Assembly (NCBI GenBank): GCA_032716605.1
Contig: CM064572.1
Span: 41,686,982 to 41,750,981 of the forward strand
DNA length: 64,000 nucleotides
DNA from: Paralithodes platypus
Lineage: Eukaryota; Arthropoda; Malacostraca; Decapoda; Lithodidae
Direction: 5' to 3'
Position 1 is the first letter of the stretch. Each line of letters begins with the position of its first letter. The notes under the pieces are model-generated. The model had not been told where the DNA came from and searched no databases. It saw only the letters and a list, made by a program, of their open reading frames with translations. Made by a program: the position numbers and the translations under genes. Of the stretch, positions 10,285 to 20,795 are shown one piece after another.

Positions 10285-13200
10285 GTACAAAGGAAATCAA
10301 GCAACAACAGATGTAGTGACCCTTCTAGGTTGCTTGTCCTCCAAAACACTGAGGATCAAGTGTCCAAACAGTGGTTTAGAGTGGGTAAAGGAACATCGGA
10401 AAGGGAATTACTGCCCTGGAACTAATGTCCGTGGCAGGATTAGGAAGTTAGTAGGGGACAGATGGGTTAGTAACTGAGGGGGGGATAAAATAAAGTTATT
10501 AATTTACAAACGCAGTCAGTCGCGGGTTTGATGCGAGATATTTGTCTAGTCGGAGTTTAAATGAATCAACGGTGATGCAGTCTATAACGTTTCGGGGAAG
10601 CCCATTCCACAAGTTGACAACTCAATTGAAGAAGAAATTCTTAGATTTGTGTGAGTTAAAAGATTTACCAATAATTTTGCAACCGTTTCCCCGCGTGTAA
10701 TTAGATTGGTCGATAGTGAAGTACTTACAACAGTTCATATTGTCGATGCCTTTGATGATTTTGAACACTTGAATTAAGTCACCTCTTAATCTGCGCTGGG
10801 TTAAAGGAAATAGATTTAATTCTCTAAGATGCTCTTCGTATGGTTTGTTCTTTAGGCTAGGTATCATTTTGGTAACTCTACGTTGAACTCGTTCTAGCTT
10901 GTTTATATCTTTTTGGTAATAAGGGTACCAGGATTGAACGCAGTATTCCAGAAGAGGGCGGACTAAGGAATTGTAAAGGGTTAGGAAAACTTCTTTGGAT
11001 TTATGCTCAAATGACCTGCCTATAAAGCCAATTATTTGTTTGCCTTCTTAACAACTTCTGAACATTGTTGACTCGGTTTTAGGTTACTCGATATTGTTAC
11101 TCCCAGATCGGTTTCTCTGTTTACATTCTTAAGCTGAGTGCCATTCATCGAATAGTTTGCTTTCTCATTTAGGTATCCGATATGTAGTACTTTACATTTA
11201 TCCGCATTGAAACTCATTTGCCAAATTTGGGCCCAACATCACAATTTATCTAGATTGTGTTGCATATCGTCAACTTGTTCTTTTGAGAGTACGCTATTTG
11301 CAATTTTTGTATCGTCAGCAAATTTTGAGATTGTACAGGTGAAACCCTCATCTATGTCGTTGATGTAAATTAGAAAGAGAATTGGTCCTAGTACCGATCC
11401 CTGGGGTACCCCGCTACTTACATTGGTCCATTTAGATGCCTTACCGTTTATGACTACTCTTTGCTTTCTGTCGCTGAGCCAATTTTCTATCCATTTCAAC
11501 ACACCGTCTTGTATTCCATGCGCTTTTAGTTTTAGCAGTAAACGTTTGTGGGGGAACTTTGTCAAAGGCCTTTTGAAAATCAAGGTATATAATATCTACA
11601 GCTTTACTCTCATCGTAGAGGTTGAGGATATCGTGGAAGAAGTCTAAGAGGTTTGTTAAACAGGAACGTTTTTTACGAAAGCCGTGTTGAGTATCTTTAA
11701 GTATGTTTTTTCCTCTAAGTGATTTACGAGTCTGTCTCGTATGACCGTTTCTAGCATTTTACATACAACTGAGGTTAAGCTAATTGGACGATAGTTACTG
11801 GGTAGGGATTGAATATCGGTGTTACGTTGGCTAGCTTCCACTGATCGGGCATAGTTCCAGACTGCAAGGATTTATTGAATAGTAATGTCAGTGGTTTGGA
11901 GAGCTCATCCTTAGCTTCCTTTAGAACTCTAGGTGAGATTGTATCAGGTCCAGGCGTTTTATTTACCTTGAGTTTATCTAAACAATTCAATACTTCTCTC
12001 TCTGTAACGGTGATATTGCTTAGAACATCTGAATTATCAATCTGAATCGGCGATGGTGTAGGGATATCACTGAGATCTGTTGTAAAAACTGATGCAAAGA
12101 AGGTATTGAGGGCATTACTCATTTGTACTTCGTCTTTGGTGTATTCTCCATTTCCATCGACTAACGGTCCAACAGTTGAAGTAACTACTTTTTTCTTTTT
12201 GATATAACTATAGAATTCTTTCGGGTTTGTTTTACTTTGATTCGCAATATGTAACTCTAAGGTCTTTTTACTTATTAACTTTTTGGCTTTGCGTCGTAGC
12301 TCTACAAATTTCAGCCGTTCTTCGTCATTTTGTGAGGATTTTAATCTATCATTAGCAAATTTTTTAGCAAGCAGGCAGTTTGAATCTTTATTCCACCATT
12401 TGGGCTTATTATTATGGCCTGGACGCCGTATTTTCGATGGTATGCAGTCTTGCACTGCTTTTAGGTAAGTGGCTTCGAATAACTTCCAAGATGTATTTAT
12501 GTCGTTATTGTGAATTAAAAAGCTCCAGTCAGTTTCTTTAAACATAGCTCTAAGTTTATGGAAGTTTGCTTTCTTGAAATTAGGGACTTTTTCGATGCTA
12601 CTATTAGGTTCGTTACTAGTATACTTTAAAGTGAAAGTTATCGTACGATGGTCGCTGTTACTGAATTCATCACCAACATTCAAATTCTCTATTAATTCTT
12701 CTTTTGTTGCAAGTACAATGTCAGGAACGTTATTACCACGGGTCGGCGTTCGAACAAATTGATAAAGCGAACTCTCTTGCAAGTTCGTATACAAGTCATG
12801 TCCGGAGTGTGAAGTAAGAGTATCGCCCTACTTGGTCACAGGTAAATTAAAGTCGCCAAAAATTACGGTTACATAGCTGAGAGGTATCTTGTGAGTTACT
12901 TACATCTGCAATTTGTTCGTAAATTTTTCGGTCAGTTTGCACTGATTGAGCTGGAGGTCTGTATATTAATGCAAGTATTATTTTTTAACCTTTATTATTC
13001 TTTATTAGCACAAAAGATGTGTCGACGTTCACAATTTGATGTTTTGACAAGAGGGTAGGGTTAAGACTTTCTTTGATATAAAGTAAAACGCCACCTCCAT
13101 TTCGATTTATTCGGATTTTCTCAAACATTACATAACCGGGAAGTGAATACTCTGCTAAAAAGTCTCTATCTTCTGTATTGAGCCAAGATTCTGTTATGCC

Positions 13201-13507
13201 AATCACATCATAATTTTCTGTAAACACTAGCTCCTCTAAATCTGAAAATTTATTGCGTATGCTACGAACGTTTGCATAGAAAACCTTTAAATTTGTTAAT
13301 AATATTTTTGGTTCTTGTCGGATCTACATTTATGTTCATGGCTGTCCTCGGTCCTCGCTGTCTTCGGTCCTTATCACTGGTGGTCCTCGGTTGCCTCTGT
13401 TTTTTTCTTGGTGTTGGATGATTTATGTCACTGCTGCTTCTTCTGGATGGCGTTTTTTGATACATGGCTGCGGACTGCTTCGTGTAGGAGACGACCCATG
13501 CGTGCTG
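10285..13507 (-). mobile_element. CR1-like non-LTR retrotransposon inserted in the RRT tract
   Basis: A 3.2-kb LINE on the minus strand lies between two copies of TAGATATGATGGTGACAGTA (10265-10284 and 13508-13527), a probable 20-base target-site duplication, although the repeated target makes this less certain. It encodes an apurinic-like endonuclease followed by a reverse transcriptase with SGVPQGSVLGP and FADD. No poly(A) is visible at its 3' end near 10290. Confidence 0.75.
10622..13468 (-). pseudogene. CR1-like endonuclease/reverse transcriptase, several frame breaks
   Basis: Reading the minus strand from 13468: a basic N-terminal piece (13465-13262), an endonuclease start with ENYDVIGITESWLN (13227-12985), a damaged stretch, then the longest open part (12794-11775), which carries the endonuclease end SDHRTITF, KPKWWNKDSNC and the RT start NKTPGPDTISPRVLKEA. 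RT continues as SNYRPISLTS (11841-11656), the catalytic region SGVPQGSVLGPILFLIYIND and FADDTKI (11583-11239), thumb-like NADKCKVLHIG (11217-11032) and a C-terminal RRLRGDLIQVFK (10867-10622). At least four frameshifts break it, so it is inactive. The architecture and FADD box fit the CR1/L2 group; the clade call is by motif only. Confidence 0.75.
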
Positions 13508-14130
13508 TAGATATGATGGTGACAGTACTAGTAGTAGTGATGATGGTCATAATAGTAGTGATGATGGTGGCAAGTAATTTTAATAGTTGTAGTGATAATG
13601 ATGACAGTAGTGATGATGGTGTGAGTATTAGTGATGATGGTGCATAGTAGTGATGATGGTGAAAGTTGTAGTGATGATGACAATAGTTGTGATGATGAAG
13701 ATCATAGTAATGGTGATGATGGCAGTAGTAGTGATGATGGTGATAGAATACATGATGGTAATACTTGTGACAGTAGTAATGATGTTGGTTATAGTAGTAG
13801 TGATGATGTTAACAGTAGTAATGATGATTGTAAGATGGTGGTGATGATAGTAGTAATGATGGTTGATAGTTGTAGTATCAATGATGATTGTAGTGATTAA
13901 GATGGTAGTGACTGGTGACAGTAGTAGTGATGATTGTAATTGTAGTAGTGATGATGATCATAGTAATGGTGATGATGCCAGTAGTTGTGATGATTGTGGC
14001 AGTTATTGTGATGATGGCAGTAATAGTGATGATTGTGATTGATGATGGTATTAGTAGTGATGATGGTAACCTAACGCAGAGTTGGGTATCCCGTTTTGAT
14101 TTTGGGCAAAACGGCACGTCTACTTTATTA
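13508..14130 (+). repeat. RRT trinucleotide tract of the composite repeat
   Basis: Continuation of the tract interrupted by the CR1 LINE, ending at the GTTTTGATTTTGGGCAAAAC hairpin block (14090-14120). Beyond it the periodicity continues inverted to about 14290, so this is the junction of a direct and an inverted copy. Confidence 0.7.
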
Positions 14131-14284
14131 TCACTACAACTATCATTACTTGTCACCATCATCACTACTATTATGACCATCATCACTACTGTCAACATCA
14201 TCAATACAACTACAACCATCATCACTACTATTATCACCATCATCACTACTATCACCATCAATCCCACTATTACTACCATCACTT

Positions 14285-14640
14285 CTAATGCCAAGTAAAC
14301 TAACTTAACCTAGCAAATGCATAGTGAGATGTTTTCGCCCCCAGAACGAATGCATTCTTAGTGTGTGAGCCCCGAAAGAACGCCATCATTGCTTGGGGGG
14401 GGGGGGTAAAACCATATTTTGGACCTAATATCATAACTATTGCATAAATTCAACAACACTTTTTTGATTGACGTTCACATTCACACAACAAATGTTTGTG
14501 TGAAATTAGGTGAAAATCCGTCCAACGGTCTAGGAGGAGTTCCGAGACAGACGGACGACGACGACGACGACAGACATTTTTTTCTTGTGGTACCCACTAT
14601 ACGGGGGGGCGATACTAAACTCTGCTTACGCAGAGTTGAT
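14285..14640 (-). repeat. Core unit of the composite repeat, copy 5, inverted
   Basis: Inverse of the unit at 2936: TAATGCCAA start, AACGAATGCATTCT, a short G tract (14395-14406), the conserved block around GGTGAAAATCCGTCC, CGACGACGACG, CCACTATACGG, and the AACTCTGCTTACGCAGAGTT palindrome at 14618-14637. Confidence 0.7.
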
Positions 14641-14654
14641 AATCAGACAATCAA

Positions 14655-14770
14655 TCAATCAATAAACAAATGCGTAAACCCTACCCCCACTTTAAGGCGC
14701 ATTTTCTGTCCCTGGTACAGAGCGAGCCCCGTTGATTGAGGAGTTTGCTGAGCTTGAACGTGCCAGTCCC
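14655..14770 (+). pseudogene. Duplicated splice acceptor plus first 50 bases of the 16346 phosphatase exon
   Basis: Positions about 14660-14770 repeat 16280-16395: an intronic lead, the acceptor CTGTCCCTGGTACAG and then 50 exon bases (14721-14770) encoding RAPLIEEFAELERASP. The copy breaks at GCCAGTCCC; in frame it continues as RRA and a TAG stop. There is no donor site. The intervening 1.5 kb is an inverted RRT tract and core unit, so the duplication flanks a composite-repeat copy. It acts at most as a decoy acceptor. A collapsed or duplicated haplotype in the assembly is an alternative explanation. Confidence 0.75.
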
Positions 14771-14774
14771 AGAC

Positions 14775-15930
14775 GTGCATAGACGTGCCGTTTTGCCAAA
14801 AATCAAAACGGCATACCCAACTCTGCGATGGGTTACCATCATCACTACCAATACCATCATCAATCACAATCACCATCATCACTACTACTGCCATCATCAA
14901 TACAACTGCCACAATCATCACGGCTACTGTCATCATCACCACTACTATGATCATCATCACTACTACAATTACAATCATCACTACTACTCTCACCATCATC
15001 ACTACTACTGTCACCATTGTCACTATCATCTTAATCACTACTATCATCATTGATACTACAACTATCAACCATCATCACTACTATATTCACCACCATCTTA
15101 CAATCATCATTACTACTGTTAACATCACTACTACTTTAACCATAACCAAACATGCCGTTTTGCCCAATATCAAAACAGCATACCCAACTCTGCGATGGGT
15201 CACCATCATCACTACTAATACCATCATCAATCACAATCATCACTACTACTGCCATCATCACTACAACTGCCACAATCATCACAACTACTGTCATCATCAC
15301 CATTACTATGATCATCATCACTACTACAATTACAATCATCACTACTACTCTCATCATCACTACTATTGTCATCATTGTCACTACCATCTTAATCACTACT
15401 ATCATCATTGATACTACAACTATCAACCATCATTACTACTATCATCACCACCATCTTACAATCATCATTACTACTGTTAACATCATCACTACTACTATAA
15501 CCATCATCATTACTACTGTCACAAGTATTACCATCATGTATCCTATCACCATAATCACTACTACTGCCATCATCACCATTACTATGATCTTCATCATCAC
15601 AACTATGGTCATCATCACTACAACTTTCACCATCATCACTACTACTCACCATCATCACTAATACTCACACCATCATCACTACTGTCATCATTTTCACTAC
15701 AACTATCATAATTACTTGTCACCATCATCACTACTATTATGACCATCATCACTAATAGTAGTACTGTCACCACCATATCTACTACTGTCACCATCATATC
15801 TACTACTGCCATCATTATCACTAATGTCATCATCATCAATACAACTACAACCATCATCACTACTATTATCACCATCATCACTACTATCACCATCAATCCC
15901 ACTATTACTACCATCACTTCTAATGCCAAC
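14775..15930 (-). repeat. Inverted RRT trinucleotide tracts of the composite repeat
   Basis: Two inverted tracts, each starting at a GCCGTTTTG-type block (about 14787-14815 and 15151-15180) and reading ATC/ACT/ACC with a purine at every third base of the other strand. The second carries, in reverse, the variant order seen at 3720-4060 and 13770-13900. Confidence 0.7.
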
Positions 15931-16290
15931 TAAACTAACTTAACCTAGCAAATGCGGAGCGATATGTTTTTTCCTCCAGAACGAATGCGTTCTGGGGGGG
16001 GCGGCCCGAAGGGGGGTCCGGGGGGGTAAAACCATATATTGGGTAAAACCATATTTTGTACCTAAAATCATAACTATTGCATAAATTCAAAAAATCTATT
16101 TTGGCTGACGTTCGCATTCACGCAACAAATGTTCATGTGAAATTTGGTGAAAAACCGTATAACGGTCTAGGAGGAGTTCCGAGACAGACGGACGACAACG
16201 ACGACGAAGACGACAGACATTTTGTTTGTGTGGTACCCACTATATGGGGGGGGGGAGGGTTACCAAACTCTGCTTACGCAGAGTTGATAA
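15925..16290 (-). repeat. Core unit of the composite repeat, copy 6, inverted
   Basis: Inverted unit with the AACTCTGCTTACGCAGAGTT palindrome at 16265-16284, only about 60 bases before the acceptor of the first phosphatase exon. The G-rich part is rearranged, with the CCATATTTTG block partly duplicated (16030-16060). Confidence 0.65.
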
Positions 16291-16345
16291 ACAAATGCGT
16301 AAACCCTACCCCCACTTTAAGGCGCATTTTCTGTCCCTGGTACAG

Positions 16346-16465
16346 AGCGAGCCCCGTTGATTGAGGAGTTTGCTGAGCTTGAACGTGCCAGTCCCGTGAA
16401 AATGGCCAACATCGCTGTCCTACCCTCCAACACCCCCAAGAACCGCTATTCCAACATCCTGCCTT
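16346..16465 (+). CDS. Protein tyrosine phosphatase, exon with the KNRY motif (first visible exon)
   Basis: The exon starts after the acceptor TTTTCTGTCCCTGGTACAG and ends at donor GTGAGT (16466). Read in frame (two bases of a split codon first) it gives RAPLIEEFAELERASP, then PSNTPKNRYSNILP, ending with the first base of a Tyr codon. In the family, an acidic helix followed by NxxKNRYxxI and LPYD opens the phosphatase domain and shapes the phosphotyrosine pocket. The enzyme class removes phosphate from tyrosine residues. Whether it is receptor-type or cytosolic cannot be told because no ectodomain or membrane segment is in the window; the sequence reads most like single-domain receptor types to me, at low confidence. 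Joined to 20028-20104 it completes LPYDESRVIL. Confidence 0.9.
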
Positions 16466-16475
16466 GTGAGTACTA

Positions 16476-16685
16476 TAGTCTCTTCATTCTAGATTGGGCA
16501 GAAATCCTAACCTATAACCTCTCATAATTAAAAAAGGACTAGAGTAATCGAGCTATTATGTCTAACAAATAGGAAAACTTGGCTAGGGAATAGGTGTGGA
16601 AATTGACAATTAATTTGCTCTAGCCCTTTTTGAGTTACAGAGGTTAGAGGTTACGATTTCTGCCCAACCTAGAATGAACGTACTA
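16476..16685. mobile_element. 210-bp TA-flanked MITE next to the splice donor
   Basis: Inverted ends TAGTCTCTTCATTCTAG and (reverse of right end) TAGTACGTTCATTCTAG, continuing as TTGGGCAGAAATC, are bounded by TA on both sides. A related copy lies at 59695-59909. The TA target and short length fit a Tc1/mariner-type MITE; this is inference. It starts about ten bases after the end of the first visible phosphatase exon. Confidence 0.65.
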
Positions 16686-16732
16686 TACCAATCAGGTTTT
16701 CTGGCTGCTAATAGATGATTTTAGTCAGATAC

Positions 16733-17592
16733 TGCTGATAAGGGAAGGAAATATGTGGAAGTTGCCTGTACTGTTGTTTGCTGACGATGCAGTTCTGATG
16801 AGTGATAGTGAATGTGAGTTACAGGATCTAGTAAACATGTTTGGAACAGTGTGTGAAAACAGAATCTAAAGGTAAATGCGGGGGAAGAGTAAGGTTATGG
16901 TCTTTGAAAAGGGTGCAGTCACAGATGGTGAGGTGAGGTTGAATGGTCAGGTTATGGAGAATGTCAGCTCATTTAAGTATTTGGGCAGTGTAAATAGTAA
17001 AGTTGGGAGTATGGATGAAGAAGTGCATGAGAGGTTGCAACAGGGGAATAGAGTTGTAGGAACACTGAAAGCAGTAACAAGAAATAGGGTGTTCCGCATG
17101 GAAGTAAAGAAGTCCTTGCATGATAGTGTGGTAATCCCACCATTTACGTACAGGAGTGAAGTATGGACGTTGTTGGAGAGACACAAACCAAGAGTGAGAG
17201 GGGTGGAAATGAGTTACTTGAGAAGTGCGTGCAGAGGTATGGAGGTACCTCTGGAGGCATGGGAGGTATGCACAGACGAATGATGAAGTACGAGAGCAGT
17301 GTGGTGTGGATGTAGATGTGCTGGAAAGTGTGAATCGTAATACCTTGAGATTGTTCGGCCATGTGGAACATATGGGAAGCAAGAGAATGACTCGGAGAGT
17401 GTACAAGAGTGAATTGGAAGGACGGAGAGGGAGAGGTAAACCGAGAGAAAGGTGGAGGAATGGAGTTAAGAAGTATATGTGTGAAAGCGGTGCTGGATGG
17501 GAGGAGGGGCGTCGAATCACTGGGGACAGAGGTGCATGGGGGCAATTCATTCTTGGGGATCTTGGTGTCCGGAAATAGATAGATAGATAGTT
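16733..17592 (+). mobile_element. 5'-truncated RTE-like LINE with GATA tail
   Basis: Flanked by TCAGATAC at 16725-16732 and 17593-17600, a probable 8-base target-site duplication. The plus strand encodes the end of a reverse transcriptase: LLFADDAVLMSDS (around 16778-16815), then after a frame break KVMVFEKGAVTDGEVRLNGQ, FKYLGSV and EVWTL (16876-17283), and after another break LRLFGHVEHMGSKRMTRRV (17225-17578). It ends in three GATA repeats. Same family as the elements at 48995-53480 and 54375-54597. Frame breaks make it inactive. Confidence 0.8.
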
Positions 17593-17600
17593 TCAGATAC

Positions 17601-18940
17601 ACCAACATATTGCATTGTGAGTATAGAAAGATCCGGTTTTCTGGCCAGTTTATTCATATTAGGAAGGATATATTATGCGAGTCAAATGGTAAATACTGTC
17701 TCAATCAACCCTCTGACTTCCATATACCCTTCCTAAACTGTATAAAATTGTCTAAGATCTAGATCCAGTTTTCTGGCTGCTATTAGGTGATTTGATTCAC
17801 CCTCAACAACAGATACACATAGCTGCTAGTTCTAGGATTCAAACCATACAGGCAGGAGGTCCAGTCACCTATACCACCATGGAGGTTAAAGGGAGGAATA
17901 TGATACTTCTATCTGTGTTCCTCCCCAACCTCAACTCGGGTGGTGGACAGACAGTCTTTTAGTCGAAGTCCGGCTCCCCTAAGCATGAAAACTTGTCATG
18001 CTTAGGGGAGCCGGATTTCGATTAAAAGATACAAGGACACGAAGACGGAACTTCAAGAAACCATAGAAGGCACAGAGGCTGAGATCGACCATTCATATCC
18101 CTCCACACTCGACAGCAGGAGAGACACAATCGAGGCCCTTCTGGCTAGGATATTCAGCAGGATCACAGATCAATGTGTAAGGTAAGATCCATGCCTTTAT
18201 TGGTCCATCTGGCGGTTCAACAGCTTTGCTCAGATCGTTCCCAGCTCAGCCAGGGAATATACCAAGCTCACCCGGCGACCCAACACCTACCCCAACTCTA
18301 CCTTCTGGCTCATGGGACTGTGCCAGAACATTCTTAACTCTGCCTGGGAATTTACCTAGCCTGCCCGGTGACTCAATACCTTCCCTAACCCTCCCTAGGA
18401 CATTTACATACCGTGAGTTTACTTATCCTGTCAGATAACAGAGACAACCAGTGAGCTGAACCATCGTTGCGATTGGCCATAAGACTCTACCAGCAGCATA
18501 TAGGAGGGCAGCTGGAACGACAGACAGGGAGGGCAAGGCCTTATAAACCACGGATTCTGGAGCTGAAGGATCTAAGACTTCCGCTGAACTCAGACTCCTC
18601 ATTCCCATTGAGGCTCCCACCAAGCTCAAGTATCCCACCCTCCTCCCGATTTATAGAAGGACTTCAGGTTTTGTGACAAGACTGGTGAATGGTACTGACA
18701 AGAATAGAGGCTTAAGAAAGGAAGATACAGACGCTTGGGCTGACAACCAATCTTGTGAAAAAGAACAATTGACGAGATCTTCGAGCTTGCTGCAGTAACT
18801 ACTGTTCTCGAGGTAGAAGAACTGAAGCACCTGATACCCGGTGACATATTGTGGAAGCCTGATGACTACTTTGAGGAGCTGGAGTGACACCGGAGAGACG
18901 AATTGCCTCGCAGAACTAACAACGTCACTGAAATTCCCCT
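17601..18940. other. Intron sequence with a perfect-looking hairpin; no gene recognised
   Basis: At 17630-17800 there is a degraded MITE-like piece (CTTCCTAAACTGTATAAAATTGTCTAA). From about 18010 to 18185 a plus-strand frame reads acidic and helix-like (TELQETIEGTEAEIDHSYP, SRRDTIEALLARIFSRITDQ) and stops right after a GTAAG. It could be a decayed mobile-element coding piece; I do not recognise the protein. The rest to 18940 has only short frames. Confidence 0.4.
17956..18028. repeat. Near-perfect 33-bp inverted repeat (hairpin)
   Basis: Arms of about 33 bases, CTTTTAGTCGAAGTCCGGCT... on the left and its reverse complement with about two mismatches on the right, are separated by about 7 bases. 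The full palindrome includes GCTCCCCTAAGCATGA. The tightness suggests a recent origin or selection; no known element was recognised. Confidence 0.8.
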
Positions 18941-19485
18941 GACAAAAGAGCTCCCCCTACAACATTGAGGCTTGTCACCTGGTACCTGACGAAGGAGCTG
19001 TCCCTACATCACCGAGGCTCTCCTCCCGGTACCTGACAAAGGAGCTGCACCTACAACACCGAGGCTCTCCTCCCGGTACCTGACAAAGGAGCTGCACCTA
19101 CAACACCGAGGCTCTCCTCCCGGTACCTGACAAAGGAGCTGCACCTACGACACCAAGGCCCGCCGCCCGGTACCTGACAAAGGAGCTGCACCTACGACAC
19201 CAAGGCCCGCCGCCCGGTACCTGACAAAGGAGCTGCATCTACAACACTGAGGCACTCCTCCCGGTACCTGACAAAGCAGCTGCACCTACAACACTGAGGC
19301 TCTCCTCCCGGTACCTGACAAAGGAGCTGCACCTACAACACAGAGGCTCTCCTCCCGGTACCTGACAAATGAGCTGCACCTACAACACCGAGGGTCTCCT
19401 CCCGGTACCTAACAAAGGAGCTGCACCTACAAACTGAGGCTCTCCTCCCGGTACCTGCCAAAGGAGCAGCACCTACAACACTGAG
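18941..19485. repeat. 47-bp minisatellite, about 11.5 copies
   Basis: The unit begins GACAAAGGAGCTGCACCTAC and ends CTCCTCCCGGTACCT, with the GGTACC palindrome in every copy. Units start at 18941, 18988 and every 47 bases (one unit of 46) to a partial copy at 19457. Two adjacent units share the variant GACACCAAGGCCCGCCGCCC, so local duplication is recent. 47 is not a multiple of three, so this is unlikely to be coding. Confidence 0.9.
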
Positions 19486-19795
19486 TACCACCGTACGGCT
19501 GATATCTGAAACCCCCTCCGGCTCAGATAACAACGCAACCTACCACACCTGTGACACCCAGGCCTGTCGCCCATTAGAAACATTGCTCTATGTGTTTTCT
19601 TTTTCATTTTTGAATTACTGTTTAACTTGTCTTTGGCTTGTACAAAATATACCATATTCTGTTTTTATTTCTTGCATTTCCTACTTCCCCCAGCCAAGCT
19701 ACCCTAAAAATATTGACACTTCAATAATATATATCAGATCCCTCTAAATCAAAGTTGCCTGAAAGTTCTCCATCGTGTTATTAATTTATCATTAA

Positions 19796-19983
19796 CCCAC
19801 TCAGAACTGGTAACGTCCTTTTCATTATATTCTGCCAACTATTAGACAATTTTACTCGGTTAATAAAGGGCCTCCAGCACTTACGAGGCTTTGAACTATC
19901 TCCTTTAACTATTTTTACTACCACAGATCCTTTTAAAATTGCACAAAATTCTTGAAATATAGCTAGAATAAAATTATAAGGGG
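19796..19983. mobile_element. Short TTAA-flanked MITE (family 2)
   Basis: Between TTAA at 19792-19795 and 19984-19987. Left end CCCACTCAGAACTGGTAACGTC, internal CTTTGAAC and CATAGAT-like motifs shared with the copies at 20585, 21284, 48172, 50597 and 61183. Its right end is degraded. Confidence 0.55.
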
Positions 19984-20027
19984 TTAACTAAAAACTAACC
20001 CTGCCTCCTCCTCCTCCTCCCCTTCAG

Positions 20028-20104
20028 ATGATGAGTCGCGGGTGATCCTGAGGCAGTTCAAGGCCATCGCCAACAGTGACTACGTCAACGCCTCCTACGT
20101 CCAC
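20028..20104 (+). CDS. Protein tyrosine phosphatase, exon encoding YDESRVIL...DYVNASYVH
   Basis: Acceptor CTCCTCCTCCCCTTCAG precedes the exon; the donor is GTCAGT at 20105. It begins with the last two bases of a split Tyr codon supplied by 16465, giving YDESRVILRQF, then KAIANSDYVNASYVH in phase 0. SRV and D-Y-[IV]-N-A-[SN] are core family motifs near the substrate pocket. It joins without a break to GYKQPK of the next exon. The intron before it is 3562 bases. Confidence 0.93.
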
Positions 20105-20149
20105 GTCAGTACATACCTACACTGATTCTAAAGGGCAGCTTTTTAAGGA

Positions 20150-20460
20150 CCCCCTTCTCCCTCATGCTTAGCCCCATTAGTTATAAGATTTTAGGACGTT
20201 CGCCTCATTAGACTTAGTTTGGCAAATTTACTATCTTTCGCCTCATTTCTTTGCCAATTGTAAGACCTTGTGTACCATTTAGGTGTCAATTTTTGCTTGG
20301 GAAGCGATAGCGAGTCTGTAATTTAGGAGGAACCGGCCTTCAGCGGGGACATTTTCCTACCGAATAATGTACTAATTTATCTCAATGAGGGGGTCTTGGG
20401 GGTATTTTTTAAGCTTGATGGATATCTTGGGAGAAAACTAGAGAAAATACTATATAAAAA
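20150..20460 (+). repeat. Dispersed ~310-bp repeat
   Basis: Shares a consistent block order (CTCATGCTTAGCCCCATTAG, ATTTAGGTGTC, GCGATAGCGAG, GGAACCGGCCTTC, GGGAGAAAACTA) with pieces at 2465-2640, 21525-21655, 22540-22680 and 54930-55140. No coding content. Possibly a MITE or SINE-like family; no clear termini seen. Confidence 0.55.
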
Positions 20461-20584
20461 TATACCGGTATATACAAATCTGCCCTTACCTGTGTCCAAG
20501 CCAAGGGGGGTCTCTTTGGTTCCCCCCTGCTTTGATCCTACTATAGTGTGTTTGTTTCCAGCTGACGCTAAAACAGATACTTAA

Positions 20585-20791
20585 CCATTTCAGTACCGGT
20601 GAGGACATTTCCATTATATTCTGGTAATTATGTGACGATTTCATTCACCTTAGGAACGATGTCTATCGATTAAAATGCTACAGACTATTTGAATTTACCT
20701 TTTTAGCTAACATATATCTTTCCTAAGTTTCAGAAAATCATCTAAATGTAGCTGAAATCAAATAATAGAGACGTCACTGGTACTCTATGGG
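20585..20791. mobile_element. TTAA-flanked MITE (family 2)
   Basis: 207 bases between TTAA at 20581-20584 and 20792-20795. The ends are inverted: CCATTTCAGTACCGGTGAGG on the left, ACGTCACTGGTACTCTATGG on the right. Its right TTAA is shared with the next element, so one inserted at the edge of the other. Confidence 0.7.
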
Positions 20792-20795
20792 TTAA

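Noticed and set aside
14721..14770. Alternative first exon of the phosphatase
   Set aside because: It meets a stop soon after the break and has no donor site.
18941..19485. CRISPR-like array
   Set aside because: Units are contiguous 47-bp repeats with no unique spacers, in a eukaryotic intron.
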